NCBI RefSeq assembly: GCF_003814875.1
Contig: NZ_RKQF01000001.1
Span: forward strand, 6,200,001-6,264,000
Source: Streptomyces sp. Ag109_O5-1
GTDB lineage: Bacteria; Actinomycetota; Actinomycetes; Streptomycetales; Streptomycetaceae
Reading direction: 5' to 3'
Length of the DNA stretch: 64,000 bases
This document shows positions 8,736 through 16,835 of the stretch, piece by piece (positions within the stretch are counted from its first letter, which is position 1; the number at the start of each line of letters is the position of its first letter). The position numbers and the translations under genes are program-made. The notes beneath the pieces were generated by a model. That model saw only the letters and a program-made list of their open reading frames with translations. It was not told the DNA's origin and searched no databases.

Positions 8736-9767
8736 TCAGCGGTCCACGAGACGGTCGAACTGAGTGGTGGTGTGCCGCAGATGGGCCACCAGTTCCTCAC
8801 CGACCTTGGGCTCCGGGGCGTCCGAGGGCACGAACAGGATCGACACCTGCATGTGCGGCGGCTCCGCGAACCAGCGCTGCTTGCCACCCCAGACGAACGG
8901 AGAAAGGTTCCGGTTCACCGTGGCCAGACCGGCCCGTGCGACGCCCTTGGCGCGCGGCATGACGCCGTGCAGGGCCTTCGGGGCCTCCAGGCCCACCCCG
9001 TGCGACGTACCGCCCGCCACGACCACCAGGAAGCCGTCCGAGGCCGACTTCTGCTGCCGGTAGCCGAACCGGTCGCCCTTGGCCACCCGAGTGACGTCCA
9101 GGACCGCCCCGCGGTACTCCGTGGCGTCGTGGTCCCCCAGCCACAGCCGGGTGCCGATCCGGGCCCGGAACCGGGTCTGCGGGAACTGCTGCTGGAGCCG
9201 GGCGAGTTCGTCGGCCTTGAGATGGCTGACGAACATCGTGTGCAGCGGCAGCCGGGCCGCGCGCAGCCGGTCCATCCAGCCGATGACCTCCTCGACGGCG
9301 TCCGAGCCGTCGGTGCGGTCCAGCGGCAGATGGATGGCGAAGCCCTCCAGCCGGACGTTCTCTATGGCGGAGTGCAGCTGCGGCAGGTCCTGCTCGCTGA
9401 TGCCGTGCCGCTTCATCGTGGACATCACCTCGATGACCACCCGGGCACCCACCAGGCCGTACACGCCGTCGATCGACGACACCGAGCGGATGACGCGGTC
9501 GGGCAGCGGGACGGGCTCCTCGCCGCGCCGGTACGGCGTCAGCACCAGCAGGTCACCGCCGAACCAGTCCTTGATGCGCGCGGCCTCGTACGTCGTGCCG
9601 ACGGCGAGGATGTCCGAGCCCAGACGCGTGGCCTCCTCCGCCAGCCGTTCGTGCCCGAAGCCGTAGCCGTTGCCCTTGCAGACCGGGACCAGGCCCGGGA
9701 ACTGCTCCTGCACGTGCTTGTGGTGCGCACGCCAGCGCGCGGTGTCGACGTAGAGCGTGAGCGCCAT
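8736..9767 (-). CDS. alanine racemase-like PLP protein
   Basis: A 343-residue protein of the alanine racemase N-terminal TIM-barrel family. The PLP-lysine motif appears as PVCKGNGYGFG (Lys31), and the C-terminal part is a beta domain ending in TTTQFDRLVD. It is clearly diverged from housekeeping alanine racemase: the motif is CKGNGYG rather than VKANAYG. It may be a specialised amino-acid racemase or a decarboxylase relative. It starts 68 bases after femX on the same strand. The pairing suggests a role in supplying or processing an amino acid for the peptidoglycan stem or cross-bridge, but that is inference. Confidence 0.7.
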   Translation of the reverse strand: MALTLYVDTARWRAHHKHVQEQFPGLVPVCKGNGYGFGHERLAEEATRLGSDILAVGTTYEAARIKDWFGGDLLVLTPYRRGEEPVPLPDRVIRSVSSIDGVYGLVGARVVIEVMSTMKRHGISEQDLPQLHSAIENVRLEGFAIHLPLDRTDGSDAVEEVIGWMDRLRAARLPLHTMFVSHLKADELARLQQQFPQTRFRARIGTRLWLGDHDATEYRGAVLDVTRVAKGDRFGYRQQKSASDGFLVVVAGGTSHGVGLEAPKALHGVMPRAKGVARAGLATVNRNLSPFVWGGKQRWFAEPPHMQVSILFVPSDAPEPKVGEELVAHLRHTTTQFDRLVDR

Positions 9768-9835
9768 GGCCGGACCCGGAACCCTTCTTGATGGCAGCGG
9801 TGTGTGTCAGAGGTATCGAAGCACTGAACGCGACG

Positions 9836-10957
9836 TCAGCGGCGCGACATGTAGATGTCGAGCGCCTTATGGAGCAGCTTGTTCAGCGGGAAGTCCCACT
9901 CGCCGAGGTACTCCGCGGCCTGGCCGCCGGTGCCCACCTTGAACTGGATCAGGCCGAAGAGGTGGTCCGTCTCGTCCAGCGAGTCGGAGATGCCACGCAG
10001 GTCGTAGACGGTGGCACCGAGCGCGTAGGCGTCGCGCAGCATCGTCCACTGCATCGCGTTCGAGGGGCGCACCTCACGGCCGATGTTGTCGGAGGCGCCG
10101 TAGGAGTACCAGACGTGCCCGCCGACGACCAGCATGGTCGCCGCGGACAGGTTCACCCCGTTGTGCCGGGCGAAGTACAGCCGCATCCGGTTCGGGTCCT
10201 CGGTGTTGAGGGCCGTCCACATGCGCTGGAAGTACGACAGCGGGCGCGGCCGGAAGTGGTCGCGCACGGCGGTGATCTCGTACAGCCGCTGCCACTCCGC
10301 CAGGTCCTGGTAGCCGCCCTGGACGACCTCGACACCGGCCTTCTCGGCCTTCTTGATGTTGCGCCGCCACAATTGGTTGAAGTTCTTGTGGACCTCTTCC
10401 AGGGAACGGTTCGCCAGCGGCACCTGGAAGACATAGCGCGGCTGCACGTCGCCGAAGCCGGCGCCGCCGTCCTCGCCCTGCTGCCAGCCCATCCGGCGCA
10501 GCTTGTCGGCCACCTCGAAGGCGCGCGGCTCGATGAAGTCGGCCTCGATGTCGCGCAGCCGCTTCACGTCCGGGCTCTGGATGCCCTGCTTGATGGAGTT
10601 GGCCTCCCAGCGCCGGATGATCACCGGCGGGCCCATCTTCACCGAGAACGCGCCCTGCTGCTTGAGATGGGCCAGCATCGGCTGGAGCCACTCGTCCAGA
10701 TTCGGCGCGAACCAGTTGATGACCGGGCCCTCGGGCAGGTACGCGAGGTAGCGCTTGATCTTGGGCAGCTGGCGGTACAGCACCAGGCCCGCGCCGACCA
10801 TTTCGCCGGTGCGCTCGTCGAACCATCCCAGGTTCTCCGAACGCCACTCCGCCTTGACATCGGCCCAGGCCGGGACCTGCATGTGGCTAGCCGCCGGCAG
10901 GCTCTGGATGTACGCCAGATGCTGTTCGCGGCTGATGGTCCTCAGGGTCAGGCTCAT
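9836..10957 (-). CDS. femX: FemX-type peptidoglycan cross-bridge amino acid transferase
   Basis: A 373-residue FemABX-family protein with two GNAT-like folds. Features are VFQVPLANRSLEEVHKNF-type and LWRRNIKKAEKAGVEV blocks, then the C-terminal VYDLRGISDSLDETDHLFGL region and the KVGTGG motif seen in Fem proteins. The family adds an amino acid from aminoacyl-tRNA to lipid II. In Streptomyces, FemX adds the single glycine on LL-diaminopimelate and needs D-Ala-ending precursors. ATG 10957 is preceded by GAGGAGCG; the longer frame to 10990 lacks a site. The Alr-like gene follows it, probably in one transcript. Confidence 0.88.
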   Translation of the reverse strand: MSLTLRTISREQHLAYIQSLPAASHMQVPAWADVKAEWRSENLGWFDERTGEMVGAGLVLYRQLPKIKRYLAYLPEGPVINWFAPNLDEWLQPMLAHLKQQGAFSVKMGPPVIIRRWEANSIKQGIQSPDVKRLRDIEADFIEPRAFEVADKLRRMGWQQGEDGGAGFGDVQPRYVFQVPLANRSLEEVHKNFNQLWRRNIKKAEKAGVEVVQGGYQDLAEWQRLYEITAVRDHFRPRPLSYFQRMWTALNTEDPNRMRLYFARHNGVNLSAATMLVVGGHVWYSYGASDNIGREVRPSNAMQWTMLRDAYALGATVYDLRGISDSLDETDHLFGLIQFKVGTGGQAAEYLGEWDFPLNKLLHKALDIYMSRR

Positions 10958-11065
10958 GTCGGGGCGCTCCTCGGGCTGGTGTGTCCCCATGGGTACAGGG
11001 GCTCCGGCTCTCGCGCCGAAGCCTACTGCGCCTTGCCCGCGGCCCGACCGGCCGTACGGTGCCTA

Positions 11066-11092
11066 CGCCCCGGCCCTTGTGCGGCCGGGGCG
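11066..11092 (-). terminator. GC hairpin between small membrane gene and femX
   Basis: A perfect 10 bp stem (11066-11075 with 11083-11092) with a 7-base loop, 29 bases past the stop of the minus-strand gene at 11121. There is no T tract. Confidence 0.5.
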
Positions 11093-11120
11093 TTCCGCGG
11101 TGGTGCGGGGTGCCGGAGGC

Positions 11121-11423
11121 CTACCCGAACAGCCCGCCGTTCGCCATGCCGATGAAGAAGCCGACGCCCGAGGCACCGAGACCCAGGATCAGACCGAAAC
11201 GCTCGCGCGTGGTGATCGAGATCCACTGCCCGTACAGGCCGGTGAAGAGGCCGATCAGGCCGGTCCAGGAGCTGAGCAGGTGCAGGCCGTGGAAGAACGA
11301 CGTGACGAAGGCGATCAACCCGAGCGCCAGGGTCGCCGCCATCAGCGAGTCCTGGAGCGGATGGGTCTTGCCGTCCGTGGCGAACAGGGATCCGGCGGTG
11401 TTGGGTCGCAATGCCTGTGCCAT
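11121..11423 (-). CDS. small integral membrane protein of unknown function
   Basis: A 100-residue protein with three hydrophobic segments: about 27-48 (LMAATLALGLIAFVTSFFHGL), 52-65, and 78-97 ending in GMANGGLFG. A short polar N-terminus precedes them. ATG 11423 has a near-perfect GGAGGT site. I do not recognise a named family. In Streptomyces a gene of this kind stands divergently upstream of rpsF. Nothing in the sequence reveals an activity; the small loops argue against an enzyme. Confidence 0.75.
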   Translation of the reverse strand: MAQALRPNTAGSLFATDGKTHPLQDSLMAATLALGLIAFVTSFFHGLHLLSSWTGLIGLFTGLYGQWISITTRERFGLILGLGASGVGFFIGMANGGLFG

Positions 11424-11504
11424 AGGGCACCTCCTGCGGAAGGCGGCGCATCGTAGCGCCGTACACACCCGATGTGAACAGATTGAGGGCCCCGGCCGCC
11501 GGAT

Positions 11505-11534
11505 TTCAACCGGAAGCGGGTGTGCGGGTAGTCT
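11505..11534 (+). promoter_or_regulatory. candidate HrdB-type promoter of the rpsF operon
   Basis: TTCAAC at 11505-11510 and TAGTCT at 11529-11534 are separated by 18 bases, close to the Streptomyces housekeeping form TTGACN-18-TAGNNT. It lies about 150 bases before rpsF. The leader contains a short hairpin near 11643-11660. Confidence 0.45.
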
Positions 11535-11687
11535 TTACCGTCTGCACCGGTGTCTGCCCAGGCCGCGACCGGGGATCCCGCGGGACCCCCCCGAATGTCA
11601 GTGGCGGCCGATACCGTTGCGCACGCATCACAACCCTCCTGCCACGGAACGACCGTGGCCGCTGAGTCCAAAGGAGGTGGGTTCCAC

Positions 11688-11978
11688 ATGCGTCACTACG
11701 AGGTGATGGTCATCCTCGACCCCGATCTGGAGGAGCGCGCTGTCGCCCCCCTGATCGAGAACTTCCTCTCCGTCGTCCGCGAGGGCAACGGCAAGGTGGA
11801 GAAGGTCGACACCTGGGGCCGTCGTCGTCTCTCGTACGAGATCAAGAAGAAGCCCGAGGGCATCTACTCGGTCATCGACCTGCAGGCCGAGCCTGCGGTC
11901 GTGAAGGAGCTCGACCGCCAGATGAACCTGAACGAGTCGGTCCTCCGGACCAAGGTCCTCCGCCCCGAGACCCACTGA
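11688..11978 (+). CDS. rpsF: 30S ribosomal protein S6
   Basis: A 96-residue protein starting MRHYEVMVILDPDLEERAV, the classic S6 N-terminus, with the VDTWGRRRLSYEIKKKPEG block that contacts S18 and 16S rRNA. ATG 11688 sits 8 bases after AAAGGAGGTGG, the strongest ribosome site in the window; the longer upstream frame is not needed. It is the first gene of rpsF-ssb-rpsR-rplI. The S6-S18 dimer binds the platform of the small subunit and in many bacteria represses this operon through its leader; I cannot confirm that leader motif here. Confidence 0.97.
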   Translation: MRHYEVMVILDPDLEERAVAPLIENFLSVVREGNGKVEKVDTWGRRRLSYEIKKKPEGIYSVIDLQAEPAVVKELDRQMNLNESVLRTKVLRPETH

Positions 11979-12052
11979 GCTTCCAGCTCAGCTGATCTCG
12001 GGTTTCGAGTAGCAGTAAGCAGCCAGCAGCAAACCCGCCGAGAGGTTCCCCC

Positions 12053-12643
12053 ATGGCAGGCGAGACCGTCATCACGGTCGTCGGCAATCTTGTCGACGAC
12101 CCCGAGCTGCGCTTCACCCCGTCCGGTGCGGCGGTCGCGAAGTTCCGCGTCGCGTCCACTCCCCGCACCTTCGACCGCCAGACGAACGAGTGGAAGGACG
12201 GCGAAAGCCTCTTCCTGACCTGCTCGGTCTGGCGGCAGGCGGCGGAGAACGTCGCCGAGTCGCTCCAGCGAGGCATGCGCGTCATCGTGCAGGGCCGGCT
12301 GAAGCAGCGGTCCTACGAGGACCGCGACGGTGTCAAGCGCACGGTCTACGAGCTGGACGTCGAGGAAGTCGGCGCCAGCCTGCGGAGTGCCACGGCCAAG
12401 GTCACCAAGGCCGCCGGTGGTGGCGGCCGCGGTGGCCAGGGCGGTTACGGCGGCGGTGGCGGCCAGGGTGGCGGCGGCTGGGGCGGCGGCTCCGGTGGCG
12501 GCCAGCAGGGCGGCGCCCCCAACGACGACCCCTGGGCCTCCGGCGCTCCCGCCGGTGGCGGCAACCAGGGTGGCGGCGGTTGGGGTGGCGGTTCCGGCGG
12601 CAGCGGCGGCGGTGGCGGCTACTCGGACGAGCCCCCCTTCTAG
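12053..12643 (+). CDS. ssb: single-stranded DNA-binding protein
   Basis: A 196-residue SSB. Residues 1-115 form the OB fold (ITVVGNLVDDPELRFTPSG, VWRQAAENVAESLQRG, VIVQGRLKQRSYED). Residues about 125-188 are a flexible Gly-rich linker with GGGGWGGGSGG-type repeats. The acidic tip is SDEPPF, which recruits replication and repair proteins. The tetramer coats ssDNA at forks and during repair. ATG 12053 follows GAGAGG. Its place between rpsF and rpsR is conserved in most bacteria. The Gly-rich linker makes strong antisense open frames that should be ignored. Confidence 0.97.
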   Translation: MAGETVITVVGNLVDDPELRFTPSGAAVAKFRVASTPRTFDRQTNEWKDGESLFLTCSVWRQAAENVAESLQRGMRVIVQGRLKQRSYEDRDGVKRTVYELDVEEVGASLRSATAKVTKAAGGGGRGGQGGYGGGGGQGGGGWGGGSGGGQQGGAPNDDPWASGAPAGGGNQGGGGWGGGSGGSGGGGGYSDEPPF

Positions 12644-12691
12644 GGGCCAAGGGCTCGCATCCCCACTTCTTGATCACACAGGAGAAACACC

Positions 12692-12928
12692 ATGGCGAAG
12701 CCGCCTGTGCGCAAGCCTAAGAAGAAGGTCTGCGCTTTCTGCAAGGACAAGGTCCAGTACGTGGACTACAAGGACACGAACATGCTGCGGAAGTTCATTT
12801 CCGACCGCGGCAAGATCCGTGCCCGCCGCGTGACCGGCAACTGCACGCAGCACCAGCGTGACGTCGCCACGGCCGTCAAGAACAGCCGTGAGATGGCGCT
12901 GCTGCCCTACACGTCCACCGCGCGCTAA
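12692..12928 (+). CDS. rpsR: 30S ribosomal protein S18
   Basis: A 78-residue basic protein. It has CAFCKDK at residues 14-20 and a further Cys in GNCTQHQRDVATAVKNSR, so it is the zinc-binding (C+) type of S18. Many actinomycetes hold a second Cys-free S18 elsewhere that replaces it under zinc limitation; none is in this window. It pairs with S6 on the 30S platform. The ribosome site is AGGAGAA, 9 bases upstream. It is the third gene of the operon, 48 bases after ssb. Confidence 0.97.
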   Translation: MAKPPVRKPKKKVCAFCKDKVQYVDYKDTNMLRKFISDRGKIRARRVTGNCTQHQRDVATAVKNSREMALLPYTSTAR

Positions 12929-12946
12929 GGGAAGGGTGACCGAAAC

Positions 12947-13393
12947 ATGAAGATCATCCTCACCCACGAGGTCTCTGGCCTCGGCGCTGCCGGCGACGTC
13001 GTCGACGTCAAGGACGGCTACGCTCGCAACTACCTGATCCCGCGGAAGTTCGCTATCCGCTGGACCAAGGGCGGCGAGAAGGACGTCGAGCAGATCCGTC
13101 GTGCTCGCAAGATCCACGAGATCCAGACCATCGAGCAGGCCAACCAGGTGAAGGCCCAGCTCGAGGGCGTCAAGGTCCGCCTGGCCGTGCGTGCCGGCGA
13201 CGCCGGCCGCCTCTTCGGTTCCGTCACCCAGGCCGACATCGCTTCGGCGATCAAGGCTGCCGGTGGCCCCGAGGTCGACAAGCGTCGCATCGAGGTCGCT
13301 TCGGCGATCAAGACCCTGGGCGCCCACGCGACGTCCGTGCGTCTGCACCCCGAGGTTGCCGCCACGGTCAACATCGAGGTCGTCGCGGCCTGA
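12947..13393 (+). CDS. rplI: 50S ribosomal protein L9
   Basis: A 148-residue protein of normal L9 length. The N-terminal rRNA-binding domain reads MKIILTHEVSGLGAAGDVV then DGYARNYLIPR, the L9 signature. A long connecting helix (about 45-78) joins it to the C-terminal domain with GRLFGSVTQADIA. L9 binds 23S rRNA near L1 and extends to the next ribosome, helping keep frame. It starts 18 bases after rpsR and ends the operon at a strong hairpin. Confidence 0.97.
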   Translation: MKIILTHEVSGLGAAGDVVDVKDGYARNYLIPRKFAIRWTKGGEKDVEQIRRARKIHEIQTIEQANQVKAQLEGVKVRLAVRAGDAGRLFGSVTQADIASAIKAAGGPEVDKRRIEVASAIKTLGAHATSVRLHPEVAATVNIEVVAA

Positions 13394-13420
13394 TGCTGCG
13401 CTCGGCTTGAGCCGTAGCTG

Positions 13421-13454
13421 AAAGGGGCCGCACCCGTGAGGGTGCGGCCCCTTT
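13421..13454 (+). terminator. terminator of the rpsF-rplI operon
   Basis: A perfect 15 bp stem (13421-13435 with 13440-13454) with loop GTGA and a 3' arm ending in TTT. It lies 27 bases past the rplI stop. Confidence 0.9.
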
Positions 13455-13466
13455 GGTTTGTCAGGG

Positions 13467-13496
13467 CTGGTGGTGTTTCACGTGAAACACCACCAG
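13467..13496. terminator. 30 bp perfect palindrome with embedded parS (13475-13488)
   Basis: Arms 13467-13481 and 13482-13496 are perfectly complementary around an exact parS. It lies 8 bases from the stop of the convergent MATE gene and just after the rplI terminator. It may end the MATE transcript as well as bind ParB. Confidence 0.75.
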
Positions 13497-13504
13497 TGCA
13501 TCGG

Positions 13505-14842
13505 TCAGCGCGTCGCGCCCGTCACGATCCAGCGTCCCGAGCGGGCGCGCAGCCAGAGCGTGAGCATTCGCACGGTCATCATCAGCGTCATGGCTGCCCA
13601 GAGGGGAGCGAGCCCGCCGCCGAAGGCGGGAACGAGCAGAGCCACCGGCGTGAAGACCGCGAGGGTCACGACCATGGCTCCGGCGAGATACGGCCCGTCT
13701 CCGGCGCCCATCAGTACGCCGTCGAGGACGAAGACCACGCCGGAGATCGGCTGGGAGAGCGCCACGATGAGCAGTGCGGGCAGTGCGGTGTCCTTCACGG
13801 CGGGGTCGCTGGTGAACAGCGGGAGGAACAGTGGCCGGGTGGCCATCACAAGCAGGCCCAGGGCCACTCCGATGGCGATGCCCCACTGGACCATGCGTCG
13901 GCAGGCCTCGCGGGCACCGACCGCATCCCCCGCACCGAGACAGCGCCCGATGATGGCCTGCCCGGCGATCGCTATGGCGTCCAGGGCGAAGGCCAGCAGG
14001 CTCCACAACGACAGCACGATCTGGTGGGCGGCTATATCGGCATTGCCCAGCCGCGCCGCCACAGCCGTGGCGATCATGAGGATGGCCCGCAGTGAGAGCG
14101 TCCGGATGAGCAACGGCACACCGGCCTGCGCCGAAGCCCGCATGCCGAAGGCGTTGGGGCGAAGCGACGCACCGTGCTTACGGGCTCCCCGGACCACGAC
14201 GGTCAGATAGACCACCGCCATCCCGCACTGGGCGATGACGGTGCCCCAGGCGGAGCCGGCGATGCCCAGTCCGGCGCCGTAGACGAGCCCCGCGTTGAGT
14301 CCGGCGTTCGCGACGAAGCCGGCGACGGCGACGTACAGCGGGGTCCGGGTGTCCTGGAGGCCGCGCAGAACGCCGGTGGCGGCGAGTACGACCAGCATGG
14401 CCGGGATGCCGAACGAGGAGATCCTCAGATAGGTCGTCGCGTAGGGGGCCGCGGTGGTCGAGGCCCCGAAGACGTCAACGATGCCGGGAGCCAGGGGCAG
14501 CGCGACGGCGATGACCGCGGCACCGAGCAGCAGCGCCAGCCAGATGCCGTCCATGCCCTGACGGATGGCCGCCGGGAGATCGCCGGCGCCGACCCGGCGG
14601 GCGACGGCGGCCGTGGTGGCATAGGCGAGGAAGACGAAGACGCTCACCGCGGTGGTGAGGAGGGCCGAGGCGACCCCGAGACCGGCGAGTTGCGCGGTGC
14701 CGAGATGGCCCACGATCGCGCTGTCGGCCAGGACGAAAAGCGGCTCGGCGACGAGTGCGCCGAAGGCCGGGACGGCCAGTGCGACGATCTCTCGGTCGTG
14801 CCGCCGCCGGGTGGCCTGGGGGATCGCGGGAGCCTGTGGCAT
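13505..14842 (-). CDS. MATE-family multidrug/metabolite efflux protein
   Basis: A 445-residue membrane protein with about 12 helices in two similar halves. The first half has EIVALAVPAFGALVAEPLFVLADSAIVGHLG, the characteristic DinF-branch MATE opening, and the second half has SGVVFVLDGVLMGAGD. The family exports cationic drugs or metabolites using H+ or Na+. The ATG at 14842 is my choice; TTG 14851 is an alternative, and neither has a clear ribosome site, so the mRNA may be leaderless. It is divergent from dnaB across a DnaA-box-rich gap and convergent with rplI. Confidence 0.82.
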   Translation of the reverse strand: MPQAPAIPQATRRRHDREIVALAVPAFGALVAEPLFVLADSAIVGHLGTAQLAGLGVASALLTTAVSVFVFLAYATTAAVARRVGAGDLPAAIRQGMDGIWLALLLGAAVIAVALPLAPGIVDVFGASTTAAPYATTYLRISSFGIPAMLVVLAATGVLRGLQDTRTPLYVAVAGFVANAGLNAGLVYGAGLGIAGSAWGTVIAQCGMAVVYLTVVVRGARKHGASLRPNAFGMRASAQAGVPLLIRTLSLRAILMIATAVAARLGNADIAAHQIVLSLWSLLAFALDAIAIAGQAIIGRCLGAGDAVGAREACRRMVQWGIAIGVALGLLVMATRPLFLPLFTSDPAVKDTALPALLIVALSQPISGVVFVLDGVLMGAGDGPYLAGAMVVTLAVFTPVALLVPAFGGGLAPLWAAMTLMMTVRMLTLWLRARSGRWIVTGATR

Positions 14843-15301
14843 GGGCACCAATGTAATCGTCCACAGGTAAGAGATGCAATTGGATACTGACCCTTACTCT
14901 GTGCTGTGTGGTCCGTGCGTTCGCGCACCGTTCGAAGCGATCTTGATCCGAGCGGGAAAGTTTTTCTTCTGCACAGCCGGTGGATGGGAAAGCTGCAGGT
15001 CAGCGGTATTTGTTGACGGAGATCGAGGGCTTGTTCACAGCGCTGTCCACCGTGTCGTGCACAGGTTTTGGCGAGTTCTCCACAGCATACGGACCGTCGT
15101 CCACATGGCCTGTGGATAACCAGATTGGCTGACGGTGCCCGCGGGCCTAACGTGGTCCGGCGCCCGCTCCTTGTCACGGCCTCGGAAACCTCATAAAACC
15201 GACGCGTCCAGAACCGGAATGGGACGACTTAGTTGTCAGTGCCGTGCCGTACAAAAGAGGGCATGGCGAGGTCCGCCGGGCGGACGGGAGGAGGTGGCTC
15301 G
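14843..15301. other. MATE/dnaB intergenic region with DnaA-box cluster
   Basis: A 459-base gap without a credible gene. Between 15031 and 15119 it holds TTGTTCACA (15031-15039, one off), CTGTCCACC (15043-15051, one off), TTCTCCACA (15076-15084), TCGTCCACA (15097-15105) and a reverse perfect TTATCCACA (15111-15119). The last three fit the relaxed Streptomyces DnaA-box form YYNTCCACA. The rest contains AT-richer patches near 14960 and 15190 but no promoter I can defend. Confidence 0.6.
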
Positions 15302-16777
15302 GTGAGCATTTCCGAGCCCTTGGACGATCCGTGGGCCGACGCCGGTCCCAGTGATCGTCTTCCCGCTTCCCGTCGGCGCGGTGAGGGCGGCCGGGGCAGG
15401 GACGACCGGCACGACCGGGGCCGGGACAACGGGGACTGGGACGGCGGCGGCGCCACCTTCGAGCGGGTTCCCCCGCAGGACCTGGACGCCGAACAGTCCG
15501 TGCTCGGCGGCATGCTGCTGTCCAAGGACGCGATCGCCGACGTCGTCGAGATCCTCAAGGGCCACGACTTCTACAAGCCCGCCCACGAGACGATCTACCA
15601 GGCGATCCTCGACGTCTACGCGAAGGGTGAGCCGGCCGACCCCATCACCATCGCCGCCGAGCTGACCAAGCGCGGCGAGATCAACAAGGTCGGCGGCGCA
15701 TCCTATCTCCACACCCTCGTCCAGACGGTCCCGACGGCGGCGAACGCCGAGTACTACGCGGAGATCGTCCACGAGCGGGCCGTACTGCGCCGTCTGGTCG
15801 AGGCCGGGACACGCATCACACAGATGGGATACGCGGCCGACGGCGACATCGACGAGATCGTCAACAGCGCCCAGGCGGAGATCTACGCCGTCACCGAGCA
15901 GCGGACCAGCGAGGACTACCTGCCGCTCGGCGACATCATGGAGGGCGCCCTCGACGAGATCGAGGCGATCGGCTCCCGCACCGGCGAGATGACCGGCGTG
16001 CCCACCGGCTTCACGGACCTGGACTCGCTCACCAACGGCCTGCACCCGGGCCAGATGATCGTCATCGCCGCGCGTCCCGCCATGGGTAAGTCCACCCTCG
16101 CGCTGGACTTCGCCCGGGCCGCGTCCATCAAGAACAACCTGCCCAGCGTCATCTTCTCCCTCGAAATGGGCCGCAACGAGATCGCGATGCGTCTGCTGTC
16201 CGCCGAGGCGAGGGTCGCCCTGCACCATATGCGGTCCGGCACGATGACGGACGAGGACTGGACCCGGCTGGCCCGCCGGATGCCGGACGTCTCGGCCGCC
16301 CCGCTCTACATCGACGACTCCCCGAACCTGTCGATGATGGAGATCCGTGCCAAGTGCCGCCGGCTCAAGCAGCGCAACGACATCAAGCTCGTGATCATCG
16401 ACTATCTGCAGCTGATGCAGTCGGGCGGCAAGCGCTCCGAGAGCCGCCAGCAGGAGGTGTCGGACATGTCGCGAAACCTCAAGCTGCTGGCCAAGGAGCT
16501 GGAGGTCCCGGTGATCGCGCTCTCGCAGCTGAACCGTGGCCCCGAGCAGCGCACGGACAAGAAGCCGATGGTCTCCGACCTGCGTGAGTCCGGCTCCATC
16601 GAGCAGGACGCCGACATGGTCATCCTGCTCCACCGCGAGGACGCCTACGAGAAGGAGTCACCACGCGCGGGTGAGGCGGACATCATCGTCGGCAAGCACC
16701 GAAACGGCCCGACCGCGACGATCACCGTGGCCTTCCAGGGCCACTACTCCCGCTTCGTGGACATGGCTCAGACCTGA
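15302..16777 (+). CDS. dnaB: replicative DNA helicase DnaB
   Basis: A 491-residue hexameric 5'-3' helicase that unwinds DNA at the fork. A Gly/Arg/Asp-rich N-terminal extension (about 1-55) precedes the N-terminal domain starting PPQDLDAEQSVLGGMLLS. The RecA-like domain has Walker A ARPAMGKST (Lys263), Walker B VIIDYLQLM, the Arg-finger region DLRESGSIEQDADMV and GKHRNGPT. No intein is present, unlike mycobacterial DnaB. GTG 15302 has GGAGGAGGTG 7 bases upstream; the upstream frame to 15233 is not needed. Five DnaA-type boxes lie 180-270 bases before the start, so DnaA may control it. Confidence 0.97.
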   Translation: MSISEPLDDPWADAGPSDRLPASRRRGEGGRGRDDRHDRGRDNGDWDGGGATFERVPPQDLDAEQSVLGGMLLSKDAIADVVEILKGHDFYKPAHETIYQAILDVYAKGEPADPITIAAELTKRGEINKVGGASYLHTLVQTVPTAANAEYYAEIVHERAVLRRLVEAGTRITQMGYAADGDIDEIVNSAQAEIYAVTEQRTSEDYLPLGDIMEGALDEIEAIGSRTGEMTGVPTGFTDLDSLTNGLHPGQMIVIAARPAMGKSTLALDFARAASIKNNLPSVIFSLEMGRNEIAMRLLSAEARVALHHMRSGTMTDEDWTRLARRMPDVSAAPLYIDDSPNLSMMEIRAKCRRLKQRNDIKLVIIDYLQLMQSGGKRSESRQQEVSDMSRNLKLLAKELEVPVIALSQLNRGPEQRTDKKPMVSDLRESGSIEQDADMVILLHREDAYEKESPRAGEADIIVGKHRNGPTATITVAFQGHYSRFVDMAQT

Positions 16778-16835
16778 TCAGCGCTGCCGGTGAAATGAAC
16801 TCGACGCCGGTCCGTCCACCGGGTGGACTGGGAGC

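Noticed and set aside
12402..12677. Minus-strand Arg/His-rich frame opposite ssb.
   Set aside because: It is the complement of the Gly-rich SSB linker.
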